Shown: positions 50,635 through 59,232 of the stretch, in pieces
How positions within the stretch are numbered: position 1 is the first letter of the stretch
How the letters are laid out: each line of letters starts with the position of its first letter
Origin: Enterobacter sp. JUb54
Lineage (GTDB): Bacteria > Pseudomonadota > Gammaproteobacteria > Enterobacterales > Enterobacteriaceae
DNA: 64,000 nt
Assembly: GCF_014298075.1 (NCBI RefSeq)
Contig: NZ_CP060418.1
Span: forward strand, 1,178,001 to 1,242,000
Direction of reading: 5' to 3'
Made by a program: the position numbers and the translations under genes
Notes under the pieces: generated by a model
Database searches by the model: none
What the model saw: the letters and a program-made list of their open reading frames with translations, nothing else
What the model was told of the DNA's origin: nothing

Positions 50635-51465
50635 ATGGGTTACGTAACGACGAGCGATGGTGTTGAGATTTTTTATAAAGACTGGGGACCAAAAGAGGGC
50701 AAGGTGATTTTCTTCCACCACGGCTGGCCGCTCTCCAGCGATGACTGGGATGCGCAGATGCTGTTCTTCGTGAATAAGGGCTTCCGGGTGGTGGCGCACG
50801 ACAGACGGGGGCATGGCCGTTCCAGTCAGGTGTGCAGCGGTCACGATATGGATCACTACGCGGATGATGTCGCTGCGGTGGTTCAGCATCTGGGGGTGCA
50901 GGGGGCGATGCATGTCGGCCACTCGACCGGCGGCGGCGAGGTGGTGCGCTATGTGGTACGTCACGCGGAGGATAAGGTCTCAAAAGCGGTGTTGATCAGC
51001 GCCGTTCCGCCGTTGATGGTAAAAACCGACAGCAACCCGCAGGGCACGCCGCTTGAGGTGTTTGAGTCCTTCCAGGCGCAGCTCGCGGCCAACCGGCAGC
51101 AGTTCTATTATGACGTGCCGGCCGGGCCGTTCTATGGCTACAATCGTCCCGGTGCGACACCGCTACCAGGCGTTATCTGGAACTGGTGGCGACAGGGGAT
51201 GATGGGCGGAGCGAAGGCGCATTATGACGGGATCGTAGCCTTCTCGCAGACGGATTTCACTGAGGATCTCAAGCAAATCGCCATCCCGGTACTGGTGATC
51301 CATGGTGATGATGACCAGGTTGTGCCTTATCATGATTCCGCGGTGCTTTCGGTCGACCTGGTGCAGAACGGTACCCTGAATACCTATAAAGGGGCGCCGC
51401 ACGGGATCCCCACCACCCACGCGGATCAGATCAACGCCGACCTGCTGGCGTTTGTGAACAGCTGA
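50635..51465 (+). CDS. Alpha/beta hydrolase, cofactor-free haloperoxidase family
   Basis: A 276-residue cytosolic hydrolase of the non-heme chloroperoxidase/esterase type. Triad: Ser in GHSTGGGEVV (residue ~95), Asp in IHGDDDQVVP, and His in GAPHGIPTTH. HHGWPLSSDDWDAQ supplies the oxyanion loop, and Trp28-like HGWP is typical of the family. These enzymes act as esterases and perhydrolases; the natural substrate is unknown. AGGAG precedes the ATG at 50635. A palindromic promoter site suggests local repression. Confidence 0.9.
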   Translation: MGYVTTSDGVEIFYKDWGPKEGKVIFFHHGWPLSSDDWDAQMLFFVNKGFRVVAHDRRGHGRSSQVCSGHDMDHYADDVAAVVQHLGVQGAMHVGHSTGGGEVVRYVVRHAEDKVSKAVLISAVPPLMVKTDSNPQGTPLEVFESFQAQLAANRQQFYYDVPAGPFYGYNRPGATPLPGVIWNWWRQGMMGGAKAHYDGIVAFSQTDFTEDLKQIAIPVLVIHGDDDQVVPYHDSAVLSVDLVQNGTLNTYKGAPHGIPTTHADQINADLLAFVNS

Positions 51466-51519
51466 CGATGCACCCGTTGCGACTCGCTGGCTGCGGCTTT
51501 CGCTAATACCCGCTCCACC

Positions 51520-51575
51520 AGGCAGTCCGTTCGTGTGCGTTTGCGCGCCAGAGACGGGCTGCCTGCTTTTGTTTT
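51520..51575 (+). terminator. Terminator of the haloperoxidase-like gene
   Basis: Long hairpin AGGCAG-T-CCGT/ACGG-G-CTGCCT, then TTTTGTTTT, 55 bp after the stop. Confidence 0.8.
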
Positions 51576-51730
51576 ACGCGGTCATTATTTTGCTATTTTT
51601 ATTGCCCTGTTAAGAATTATCTCGCATAAGTTTTTCTCCTTCTGAAAAAATAACCTCATGCTTGTCGTTATGATAATGGCTGTATTATCCTGCCAGCACA
51701 ATACAGTAACGGATTATTAAGGGTGCCATT

Positions 51731-51889
51731 GTGAGTAGCATCGCCTACATTATTATCGCTGCAATACTATTGTTCATTTCTGTCTGGAGTTTAATTTCCT
51801 ATATTAATGACTGGAAGAAAAGAAGGCTGCCATTCAGAAAAAATGGTATTGGAAGGAATGAACGCTATTTTCGCAAGCGCGGGATTTGA
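51731..51889 (+). CDS. Small membrane protein (52 aa)
   Basis: GTG start, MSSIAYIIIAAILLFISVWS as first helix, then a strongly basic tail (DWKKRRLPFRKN...RYFRKRGI). AAGG lies 9 bp upstream. One transmembrane helix with a positive cytoplasmic C-terminus. The end overlaps the converging LuxR gene by 25 bp. Similar small proteins are annotated in Klebsiella without function, as far as I recall. Confidence 0.7.
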   Translation: MSSIAYIIIAAILLFISVWSLISYINDWKKRRLPFRKNGIGRNERYFRKRGI

Positions 51890-52503
51890 CCGTCATTGCG
51901 CATGATTACGCTAATAAAACGGTTAAGCTCCTGTTTATTAGCGATCTCAAAGGATTTCATAATATTACTTTTATGACTGAAAATGGTTTTATAATGCACC
52001 TGCAGATGATCGGCGATGGTCAGGCTATTCATACCGATGCCGAGCGCCTGTGCCACCTTTAACTGCGTCGGGGTTAACGATTTTCGCGGGCATTTGATAC
52101 ATTTAAATCGTGGGTTATCCGGGCGCGAAACAGAGCGGCGGAAACCAGCCATAGCGCTGAGTTTGCGGCGCAGTATCGCTGAAAATTCCGTAACCGATAC
52201 CTGACGATGAATGAACGTCGCATCATGAATGCAGGTAGGTAGCTGGTGGCCGGGCGTGGTCGCGGTTCTCGGCTGGATAATGAAAACCGCTGACGCCGCC
52301 TTACGGTTTTCCAGCGCTTTTTGACATAACAGATGTTCGCCCATCGTCATTTCGGTAATGATCACCTCGGCATCCGCAATATTGCTCATGTCAGTCATGA
52401 CCAACGGATTATCCCGGCCCTTGTCAGCGATAATCTCAGTGACAAGATGCGTGATTGCCTGGCGCAGGAAAATATCTGAAGTATTAATTAATATCGTCGT
52501 CAT
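51865..52503 (-). CDS. LuxR-family transcriptional regulator
   Basis: A 212-residue regulator with a C-terminal LuxR helix-turn-helix (SLTPTQLKVAQALGIGMNSL, then TIADHLQVHYKTIFSHKSNI) and a degenerate receiver-like N-terminal half (no clear phospho-Asp site). The type recalls the regulators near fimbrial or capsule genes in Klebsiella, but no such genes are adjacent. Start at 52503 (MTTILINTSD). The targets are unknown. It is divergent from the AraC gene at 52680. Confidence 0.85.
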   Translation of the reverse strand: MTTILINTSDIFLRQAITHLVTEIIADKGRDNPLVMTDMSNIADAEVIITEMTMGEHLLCQKALENRKAASAVFIIQPRTATTPGHQLPTCIHDATFIHRQVSVTEFSAILRRKLSAMAGFRRSVSRPDNPRFKCIKCPRKSLTPTQLKVAQALGIGMNSLTIADHLQVHYKTIFSHKSNIMKSFEIANKQELNRFISVIMRNDGQIPRLRK

Positions 52504-52679
52504 GGTCGGATTTCCGCACCTTATGGCTGATGAGTTAATAAAGTGTTCGGCATTTTTATAATTTATTACTTTTCTGGTTGCAAGCACGATTATTTTACTT
52601 GCACGAAAAGCTTAGTTTTGCGCAGAGTTATTTGCTAGAATAAATGCATTGGACAGGGCGTCTGGTTAAGGTGTAATGG

Positions 52680-53531
52680 ATGAGGAATATCGTTTTTGAA
52701 GCAACGCTTCACTGGGTTGAAGATAATATATATCGAAACCCTTCCGTCGAAGAGTTGGTCAGCCACGTTGGCTACTCCCGGCGCTTTATTTATAGCGTGT
52801 TTCAGGAATTTACCGGGCAGCCCATTGGTTACTATATTCGCATGCGTCGAATGACGCTGGCGGCGGGGAAATTAAAAGTGACCCGGCAGTCTATCGCCGC
52901 CATTGCCCATCGGTTTCATTATGACTCCCATCAAACCTTTTCCCGCGAGTTCAAGAAAACCTTTGGCGTCTCGCCGCGGGCCTACAGGAACAACCCGCTG
53001 TGGGATACGACCTTGCTACATCACAAAATCACCACCGCGTTTCAGTCACTGGCGCCGCCGGTGCTGGTGACCCTTGCGGAGCAAGGCTTCGCAGGGCACA
53101 GGTTTAATTATGAGGTGCTGCCGCAGGATAACCGCCGCCCTGAAAAAATAGCCAGTAAGCAACAACTCGACCGCTATCGCCTGGCAACCGATGACGATAT
53201 CTACATCCTCTCTCGTTTTCATTCCGGGGCCGATAATCAGCAGATGATTGCCGTGGAGGCGTTTATCGGGGTGAAAAGTCCGCACATGGCTTGTGCAGTC
53301 ACGCATACCGTGGCCGCCGCCGGGCGCTATTTGAGGTTCTTGTTTACCGGCAGCTGGCAGGAGTATGCCTGCCTGTCTAATTATATCTATATCAATGTGT
53401 TGCCACGTTATGGCCTGTGTCGTCGGCAGGGGGATGACATCGAGTGTTTTAGCAAAGAGAGCCGCCAGTGCGCGCAGACGGGGCAGGATCTTTATACGCT
53501 GACTTACTATGTCCCGGTCATGAACCTGTAG
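52680..53531 (+). CDS. AraC-family regulator, Rob/SoxS-like with C-terminal ligand domain
   Basis: A 283-residue regulator with the DNA-binding domain at the N-terminus (about residues 5-105; two helix-turn-helices, second with FHYDSHQTFSREFKKTFGVSP) and a 170-residue C-terminal domain resembling the Rob/GyrI effector fold. The layout is that of Rob rather than SoxS or MarA, which lack the second domain. Divergent from the LuxR gene with a 176-bp region between. Targets not evident. Confidence 0.88.
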   Translation: MRNIVFEATLHWVEDNIYRNPSVEELVSHVGYSRRFIYSVFQEFTGQPIGYYIRMRRMTLAAGKLKVTRQSIAAIAHRFHYDSHQTFSREFKKTFGVSPRAYRNNPLWDTTLLHHKITTAFQSLAPPVLVTLAEQGFAGHRFNYEVLPQDNRRPEKIASKQQLDRYRLATDDDIYILSRFHSGADNQQMIAVEAFIGVKSPHMACAVTHTVAAAGRYLRFLFTGSWQEYACLSNYIYINVLPRYGLCRRQGDDIECFSKESRQCAQTGQDLYTLTYYVPVMNL

Positions 53532-53569
53532 CCCACGCCATCATTATCTGGTGCACTTTTTTGCGGGCA

Positions 53570-53596
53570 TAAAAAAGCCCCATGATGCATGGGGCT
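53570..53596 (-). terminator. Terminator of the DUF1254 remnant
   Basis: Stem AGCCCCAT/ATGGGGCT with a 5-nt loop and six T on the - strand, 20 bp after the pseudogene stop. Confidence 0.9.
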
Positions 53597-53615
53597 GAGC
53601 AGGGCGCTGGTGCGG

Positions 53616-54126
53616 TTATTTGACCTGTTCGATTTTAGGCGGCTGCCAGGAACCATCAAGAATCGCTTGTTCGCCCCAGTAGGCGCGAATGTACAGCGAC
53701 AACGTCCCCTGTGGTGCCGGGAGCCAGTTGTTGGTTTTATCGCCACCCGGATCCTTCTGGCTGATGTACAGCGTAAGAGAACCATCGTCGTTATATTTCA
53801 AATCCTTATTTTTGGTACCCAGCGAATAACGATTGAGCTCGTTCGGGCTGAACAGATGCTTGCTGTTATAAAGGGTCAACGACCAGAAGCCTTTCACCGG
53901 CGGGAGACCGCCTTTCGGGAAGGTGACGGTATAATCATGATCCCCGGAGAGCTGAGCCCCTGTCGCATCATTGTCGGTATAGAAATACTGGGTTTCATCC
54001 GGCTTGTTATCGAACATGTTCGATTTGGCCGTACCGGTGCGGTTGTAATAAATTACTGCAACCGAGGCAGGCAAGCAAAACCGCGCTCGCCGCAAAGCGT
54101 AACGCCGGGACTTTTATTTTCATCAT
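53616..54126 (-). pseudogene. DUF1254/DUF1214 protein remnant with internal deletion and frameshift
   Basis: The intact start ([20 protein letters not shown], a signal peptide) and a DUF1214 C-terminal domain ([40 protein letters not shown]) lie in different frames within 511 bp. The signal frame stops after about 39 residues, and the DUF1254 N-terminal domain, several hundred residues in family members, is missing. The terminator is kept. This points to a deletion that fused the ends out of frame. Confidence 0.82.
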
Positions 54127-54410
54127 AACTCCATCAACAGAACAGCGGTTTGTAAAATGTAGCACATAGAATTTCTTTGATATCAAAATAGAAACTCAGG
54201 AAACACTCTTTTTTGCAGACAATTGAATTTACTTCCGTATCAATCGGAAATAACGAGATGAGTGTCGGCTTAACATCGGGATTAGTTAGATTTTAATCCT
54301 TGTTGAATTTCAAAAAAGTCCCTGTGGAGACCTTTTGCAAAAAAGTGACGGCTGAAGATTGATACCCAGCGTCCAGGATGCCATAGTTTGCTGCACACAG
54401 AGGATGCAAA

Positions 54411-55052
54411 ATGAAACTAGTGTTTGAAAATATTCATGAATTTTACCGGCAGCAGAACTTCAGCCGCCATCGTGACGACGTCATCGCGGTGGCTGAGCGT
54501 TTTGCAATGAAAGCCAATGCGCCGCTGCATCTTGATAAAGGCTTTATTTACTATGTCGATACCGGGGTGCTGTCCATCGCCGTGGATAATGACCCCAGAA
54601 TTATCGGGACTACCATTGAGTATATGCCCATTGGCCTTCTGGAACGGTTTTGTCCGATTGCCGATTTTAAATATTCGGCGCTCACCGCTACAAGCATGCT
54701 CAAAATTTCGATGGCGGACTTTGATAATATATTTTTCGGGGAATCTAAAGAATATACGAAAGAGCTGGCGGCAGTGCTTTCGTATATGCTGATCTTTATT
54801 TTAGATGTGCATGTTGAGCGCAGAACCGATTCGGGATATCACACCATTAAAGCCATGCTGCATCGTTATCTGTATCGCCGGAGCGTAAATACCGATGAAA
54901 AAGAGGGCATTGCTAACTTTATTATCCGCCGGACTAATCTGTCCCGCAGCTACGTTTTTCGGGTGCTGGCCGAGCTAAAGGAAGGGCAATATATTACCGT
55001 CAATAAAGGCAAGCTCATCTCGATAGACCGAAAGCTGCCGAGCGACTATTAG
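54411..55052 (+). CDS. Crp/Fnr-like winged-helix regulator, IprA/YaiV type
   Basis: A 213-residue protein with a cyclic-nucleotide-binding-like N-terminal domain that lacks a recognisable cAMP site, and a C-terminal winged helix (FIIRRTNLSRSYVFRVLAEL). Length and layout fit the IprA/YaiV family linked to oxidative stress and acid tolerance in enterics. The 284-bp upstream region (54127-54410) is AT-rich and has no gene. Targets unknown. Confidence 0.78.
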   Translation: MKLVFENIHEFYRQQNFSRHRDDVIAVAERFAMKANAPLHLDKGFIYYVDTGVLSIAVDNDPRIIGTTIEYMPIGLLERFCPIADFKYSALTATSMLKISMADFDNIFFGESKEYTKELAAVLSYMLIFILDVHVERRTDSGYHTIKAMLHRYLYRRSVNTDEKEGIANFIIRRTNLSRSYVFRVLAELKEGQYITVNKGKLISIDRKLPSDY

Positions 55053-55179
55053 CCTGCAGAGTCACGGGACAGCCGCGAGTTTCCTCGCCCGGGCGCTGTG
55101 CCGTTTCTCTTTTACGGTCATTCCAGGATATATTGGGCACACTATCGTCATTATCCCTTTGCAACAGGTAACATCGGCC

Positions 55180-55527
55180 ATGGCTCTGATCCCTAAAAAC
55201 TATGCGCGGCTGGAAAGCGGCTATCGTGAGAAAGCGTTAAAAATCTACCCGTGGGTGTGTGGGCGCTGCGCCCGCGAGTTTGTCTACTCCAACCTCCGCG
55301 AATTAACGGTTCACCATATCGACCACGATCACACCAACAACCCGGAAGATGGCAGCAACTGGGAGCTGTTGTGCCTGTATTGCCACGACCACGAGCACTC
55401 GAAATACACCGAAGCGGACCAGTACGGTACGACCGTAGTGGCGGGTGAGGACGCGCAAAAAGACGTGGGCGAAGCAACCTACAACCCCTTTGCCGATTTA
55501 AAATCGATGCTCAACAAGAAGAAATAA
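55180..55527 (+). CDS. yajD: HNH nuclease-like protein YajD
   Basis: A 115-residue HNH-family protein (same length as E. coli YajD), with zinc-binding CxxC pairs (CGRCAREF and CLYCHDHEH) and the HNH core HHIDHDHTNNPEDGSNW. Predicted nuclease; biological role unknown. The start at 55180 (MALIPKNYARLE) matches the family; the upstream extension lacks similarity. Confidence 0.92.
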   Translation: MALIPKNYARLESGYREKALKIYPWVCGRCAREFVYSNLRELTVHHIDHDHTNNPEDGSNWELLCLYCHDHEHSKYTEADQYGTTVVAGEDAQKDVGEATYNPFADLKSMLNKKK

Positions 55528-55668
55528 TCGTCGCCCTGACGATCGCCTGGTCGGGTAGCAGACGCAGCCCGCCAGGTACCAGCCGCAATATAAGATGGTC
55601 GTATTCTTCAGACATTCGGCTCTATTTGTAATACAATTACGCCCGTAATGATTATGAGGTTTTATTGT

Positions 55669-56112
55669 ATGAATATTTATCAAGCCCAGCCCCAGGATAT
55701 CGATACCGTCCTGCCTTTATATCTTGGCTATCGCCGCTTCTACCAGGTTGAAGAAAACGCCCCGCAGGCCAGGGATTTTATCCTCAAACGTCTACAGCTC
55801 AATGAGTCGGTCATTTTCTACGCCGAGATCGACGGCAAAGCGGTGGGCTTTACTCAGCTCTATCCGCTGTTTTGTTCGCTGGAAATGAAACGCATCTGGT
55901 TGCTTTACGATCTGTTTGTCGATGAATCCGCCCGCCAGCAGGGCGTCGCGCAACAGCTCATTGCCCGTGCGGAACAGCTCGCGAAAGAGAGCGATTCAGC
56001 GTTTATCATGCTGAGTACCGCCACGGATAACACCCAGGCGCAAGCGTTGTACGAGCACAATGGCTTTGTGCGCGATAACGATTTCTACGTTTACAATAAG
56101 CTGCTGAAGTAA
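55669..56112 (+). CDS. GNAT family N-acetyltransferase
   Basis: A 147-residue acetyltransferase with the acetyl-CoA loop ESARQQGVAQQLIARAEQLA near residue 85 and the C-terminal Tyr segment (NTQAQALYEHNGFVRDNDFY). The substrate is unknown. GAGG lies 10 bp before the ATG. Followed by a bidirectional terminator. Confidence 0.88.
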   Translation: MNIYQAQPQDIDTVLPLYLGYRRFYQVEENAPQARDFILKRLQLNESVIFYAEIDGKAVGFTQLYPLFCSLEMKRIWLLYDLFVDESARQQGVAQQLIARAEQLAKESDSAFIMLSTATDNTQAQALYEHNGFVRDNDFYVYNKLLK

Positions 56113-56157
56113 ACGTGTGATGTCGGCTGGTATGCCGATCACTTGATACCCGGCGCT

Positions 56158-56189
56158 AAAAAAGCCCCAGAAAGTGAAATGGGGCTTTT
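56158..56189. terminator. Bidirectional terminator between acetyltransferase and tannase genes
   Basis: AAAAGCCCCA/TGGGGCTTTT stem with a 10-nt loop, so both strands get a GC stem followed by T. Confidence 0.9.
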
Positions 56190-56217
56190 CGTGTTATCAG
56201 CAAGGTTGAAAAAACGC

Positions 56218-57996
56218 TTACTGAGCCTTCAGCTGGCTCCCTTCAGCAACATACGTTTTCTGATTATCCGGGCCGATAAATTCACTGGCTGGCTGTCCGA
56301 CCACGAGGTTGGCATACGCTGTCGATTTCACCGCAATATAATTCTCCGCGTTGTCTGGCGATCCTGAACCGCTATATTTGGCAATATACGGATAAGGAAA
56401 TACCGGGCGGGTCATTTTTAAAGTTGGCATATCGCTAGCCACCGGCGAGCTTGCGCGCTGTACGCCGTGGAAATGAGCTTCTGCATCCTGATCCCTTTCC
56501 GGTTTGTTCCCCTGGGCTGGAATAGCCGGTTTTTCCTGCGCATTCGCGGCCGACTTACCTGCAATCAGTGCCTTTGGCGCAGTATGTTGTTCGGTCCATT
56601 TCATCAGCGGTGACAGTAGGTCGAGCTGGTCTAAGCCTTCGCCTCCGCCACAATGGCCGACACCGGGCAACAGGAACAAACGAACAAACTGCTCGGTAGA
56701 TTGCTCACCGAGATATGCCTCAACGCCACGGTAGTAGGCAATGGAGAATGCCGGGCTCACGGAGTCATCAGCCAGGCCATGCCACATAATCAGCTTCCCG
56801 TTGCGTTTCATAAAACCGCTGAGATTGGTGTTGGCCGCGTTATAGAGCGGAGCCAGTTGCGCGACAGCAGCAAAGTTCTGCTTATTTAACGGGAAATCGC
56901 CCAAGGTGGTGATGTTTTGTTTTCCGCCGGGTAGCAGTAGTGATTGCAGCGCAGGCAGCACCATCATTTCAGACATGGAGTGACCATCGGACGTCGCCGG
57001 TACTGGCCAGCGCAGTTCGGAGCCGAGAGGCAAACCTGCAATCACAAACTGATTGCCCGCGCTGTCATTCGCCCCACGATAGAGTTTTTGCGCAACGTTA
57101 ATTTCTTCCGCTGTCAGACAGTTCGATTTATCGGCCTGATTTGTGGTACAGGTTTGCACCCAATCAGGCGAGAAGGTGCAAGCATACGGATTCGCCAGTA
57201 AGCCATCATTAACGCCGGAGAGTGTCGGGCAGTGCTTTAGTACTGCACGATGCAGAATGGGGAGCCGATCCTGCAACAGGATTGCCGAGCCATCGCTGCG
57301 TTGGTTAGCAACAACGTTCCAGCCGTGGAAAAATGAGTTCTGGAACTGGAAGAAAGCGGCCGGGGCTCCGGCGCTGATGCCATCGAAATCTTCCGGGAAG
57401 CGTTGTGCTTCCATGAGTGCCTCGCGACCACCGTCGGAACATCCCATAAAATAAGCATATTTCTGCGACTGGCCGTAGTAAGACTGAATGGCCGCCTTCG
57501 CCAGCAGGGCGGTGAGGTGATTAGCGCGATAAGCAAAATCGATACGTTTTTGGGGATCTTCCGCCCAACTGGCATCCATCATGCCGCCGCTGTGGCCCAT
57601 ATCGGTCGCCGCAACCACAAATTCACCGCGGGTGGCTGGCGCGCAGCCGCTGGCGTTGCTCGGGGTGAGGTTGATTTGTCCACATAATCCGCCACATCCA
57701 ACTTGCAGGAAGCGCTGCGTCCACTGCTGCTGCGGCAGGGCAATTTCTACGCCAATTGACGCGCCGATGGTTGCTTTAATCTGACAGAACATCCCCTGGT
57801 CGGTTTTCAGCGAACTGGCTGAGTTAATAGCCACTTTCTCGCCAATCTTGTCATTAAAATTAATCGAAGCTAATTGGCTGCAATCTATAATGGGTTTTAT
57901 GGCGGGTAAATTTTCTGCGGCGAAGGTTGGTGACGCTATGAATAAAATACCCGCGGCGATGAGCCACTGAAAGACGCTGGTACAAACCCGTTTCAT
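56218..57996 (-). CDS. Exported tannase/feruloyl esterase family hydrolase
   Basis: A 592-residue esterase with signal peptide MKRVCTSVFQWLIAAGILFI through TFAAE. The tannase CS-D-HC motif is present: Ser in GCSDGGREAL with its preceding Cys, Asp in HGLADDSVS, and His-Cys in GVGHCGGGEG. Such enzymes hydrolyse gallate or hydroxycinnamate esters from plant material, which fits an environmental Klebsiella. The C-terminal 100 residues include an Ala/Pro-rich linker (AQEKPAIPAQGNKPERDQ). It is monocistronic. Confidence 0.9.
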   Translation of the reverse strand: MKRVCTSVFQWLIAAGILFIASPTFAAENLPAIKPIIDCSQLASINFNDKIGEKVAINSASSLKTDQGMFCQIKATIGASIGVEIALPQQQWTQRFLQVGCGGLCGQINLTPSNASGCAPATRGEFVVAATDMGHSGGMMDASWAEDPQKRIDFAYRANHLTALLAKAAIQSYYGQSQKYAYFMGCSDGGREALMEAQRFPEDFDGISAGAPAAFFQFQNSFFHGWNVVANQRSDGSAILLQDRLPILHRAVLKHCPTLSGVNDGLLANPYACTFSPDWVQTCTTNQADKSNCLTAEEINVAQKLYRGANDSAGNQFVIAGLPLGSELRWPVPATSDGHSMSEMMVLPALQSLLLPGGKQNITTLGDFPLNKQNFAAVAQLAPLYNAANTNLSGFMKRNGKLIMWHGLADDSVSPAFSIAYYRGVEAYLGEQSTEQFVRLFLLPGVGHCGGGEGLDQLDLLSPLMKWTEQHTAPKALIAGKSAANAQEKPAIPAQGNKPERDQDAEAHFHGVQRASSPVASDMPTLKMTRPVFPYPYIAKYSGSGSPDNAENYIAVKSTAYANLVVGQPASEFIGPDNQKTYVAEGSQLKAQ

Positions 57997-58138
57997 ATTA
58001 TCGGTCTCTGTTTTAATCAGTGAAGTTTATGCTGTGTTGGGTGGATTATAGTGAATTTTATTAAATGCGTGCCGCTTGTCACTGCCGATAACTTTGCTGA
58101 TGTCCGGGCCACTATTACAACGCGCTGCGCCTGGATAA

Positions 58139-58159
58139 GCCACCCAAGGGTGGCTTTTT
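58139..58159 (+). terminator. Orphan + strand terminator
   Basis: Stem GCCACCC/GGGTGGC with a 2-nt loop and five T on the + strand, yet all nearby genes are on the - strand. It could also help end the - strand lipoprotein message, but the T-run lies on the other side. Confidence 0.65.
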
Positions 58160-58190
58160 AATAATCACAGCAGCAACAGGCTTTAACACA

Positions 58191-58328
58191 TTAACGAAGG
58201 CCAGGCCCATGAGAGTACCCGCCACCAGGGCCGCCTGGGCCTCCGCCGTGACCTCCCGGGGGGAAAATACACCCGGATAGTGACATCGCTGTGCAGAGCA
58301 CAAATACTAAACAGATTATTTTTTTCAT
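58191..58328 (-). CDS. Small glycine-rich lipoprotein (45 aa)
   Basis: MKKIICLVFVLCTAMSLSGC is a lipoprotein signal with lipobox LSGC at 17-20, followed by a 25-residue Gly/Pro/His-rich mature part (FPPGGHGGGPGGPGGGYSHG). It would be anchored by its lipidated Cys. The His residues suggest metal contact, but only composition supports this. AGGAGTCATC lies before the ATG. The function is unknown. Confidence 0.72.
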   Translation of the reverse strand: MKKIICLVFVLCTAMSLSGCIFPPGGHGGGPGGPGGGYSHGPGLR

Positions 58329-58723
58329 GATGACTCCTGAACTGGGAGTGTTAATTCAAAAACATAAATGTGAATATTTTATGGAGAGTGCGGTGTGATT
58401 CGTGCTATCGCACATTAACCAGGATTAATCCAGAATAAAATCTGAGCTTATCGCCCCAACAGAGGGGTTTAACCATGCATAAAGAACAGGTGCTTAGTGA
58501 CAAGGACTTATTATAAATAAGCGTTTGGGCGATGGTTTCAGCAAAACGTAAATCCCAAAAATCTTCATAATTGGTTGTCGGTTTAAAAATTGAATACGCC
58601 AGGTCATCAGACCGACATTAATTTTTGCGATGATGAGAACATTAGATGAAAAGCCTGAAAGCAGAAAGCCCCCTGGCGCGATTGCAGCAGGGGGCCTTTA
58701 CGGGTGGGGATTATCGTCGTTCA
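58329..58723. other. Gap between lipoprotein gene and mgtS
   Basis: 395 bp without a protein gene. Contains a strong hairpin at 58665-58699 and AT-rich promoter-like sequence; a small RNA such as MgrR, which neighbours mgtS in E. coli, may lie here. Confidence 0.45.
58665..58699. terminator. Strong hairpin downstream of mgtS
   Basis: Arms GCCCCCTG/CAGGGGGC around a 19-nt loop, with AAA and TTT flanks. 25 bp beyond the mgtS stop. It may end mgtS on - or a + strand small RNA. Confidence 0.7.
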
Positions 58724-58819
58724 TCAGTCATCCCATTTGTGGCTTAGATACGCAGCAAGAAATCCGAAGAACAGAATGGTTCCCAGTACTGCCATAAATA
58801 CATGCATATTTCCCAGCAT
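58724..58819 (-). CDS. mgtS: Small membrane protein MgtS
   Basis: A 31-residue single-helix inner-membrane protein (MLGNMHVFMAVLGTILFFGF, ending LSHKWDD), nearly the same as E. coli MgtS (YneM). In E. coli it is made at low Mg2+ and stabilises the MgtA importer and affects PitA. A GAGGTT lies before the ATG. A PhoP box and -10 lie 90-106 bp upstream, so control by PhoPQ is conserved. Confidence 0.93.
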   Translation of the reverse strand: MLGNMHVFMAVLGTILFFGFLAAYLSHKWDD

Positions 58820-58908
58820 GATTAACCTCCATCAGTGTGTCGTGTGCGCTAAGTTGTCCTTTTTGAACGTGGTGTACGGTTGTTGAATGAATCATAGCCT
58901 GGTTAATC

Positions 58909-58925
58909 TAAACAAATAATTAACC
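58909..58925 (-). promoter_or_regulatory. PhoP box of mgtS
   Basis: On the - strand GGTTAA-N5-TGTTTA, the direct-repeat PhoP box, with TATGAT 12 bp downstream as -10. It sits inside a perfect 10-bp inverted repeat at 58898-58928. Confidence 0.85.
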
Positions 58926-58966
58926 AGGTATACAATTTCGTGATGAAACAAATTAACGTGTCACGA

Positions 58967-59182
58967 TCACAGCGGGCGTTCAAGTACGAACAGATAGGCC
59001 TCCCGCGACCAGAACAGTCCGGTTCTGCGGCGCTCTACGGACATGGTTTTGACTTCCCAGCCCTGCATCGTGAACTCATTGAGGAAACGGCTCATCTTCT
59101 CCGGGTCGGCTTTGGCTTCACCAAAAAACAGACTCCCGAGAATTCCTTCTTTATAGATAACAACGCGACACTCTTTTTTCAT
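58967..59182 (-). CDS. Small DUF4177-like protein (71 aa)
   Basis: MKKECRVVIYKEGILGSLFF, then a small alpha/beta pattern (MQGWEVKTMSVERRRTGLFW, YLFVLERPL) of the DUF4177 type. AAGGAGCCTGTCTG precedes the ATG. No signal or membrane helix. It is read towards mgtS and shares the upstream region of the GlxA-type gene. Function unknown. Confidence 0.75.
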   Translation of the reverse strand: MKKECRVVIYKEGILGSLFFGEAKADPEKMSRFLNEFTMQGWEVKTMSVERRRTGLFWSREAYLFVLERPL

Positions 59183-59232
59183 CAGACAGGCTCCTTGCGC
59201 AATCTCATCAATGTGAACGCCATTGTGACTGC

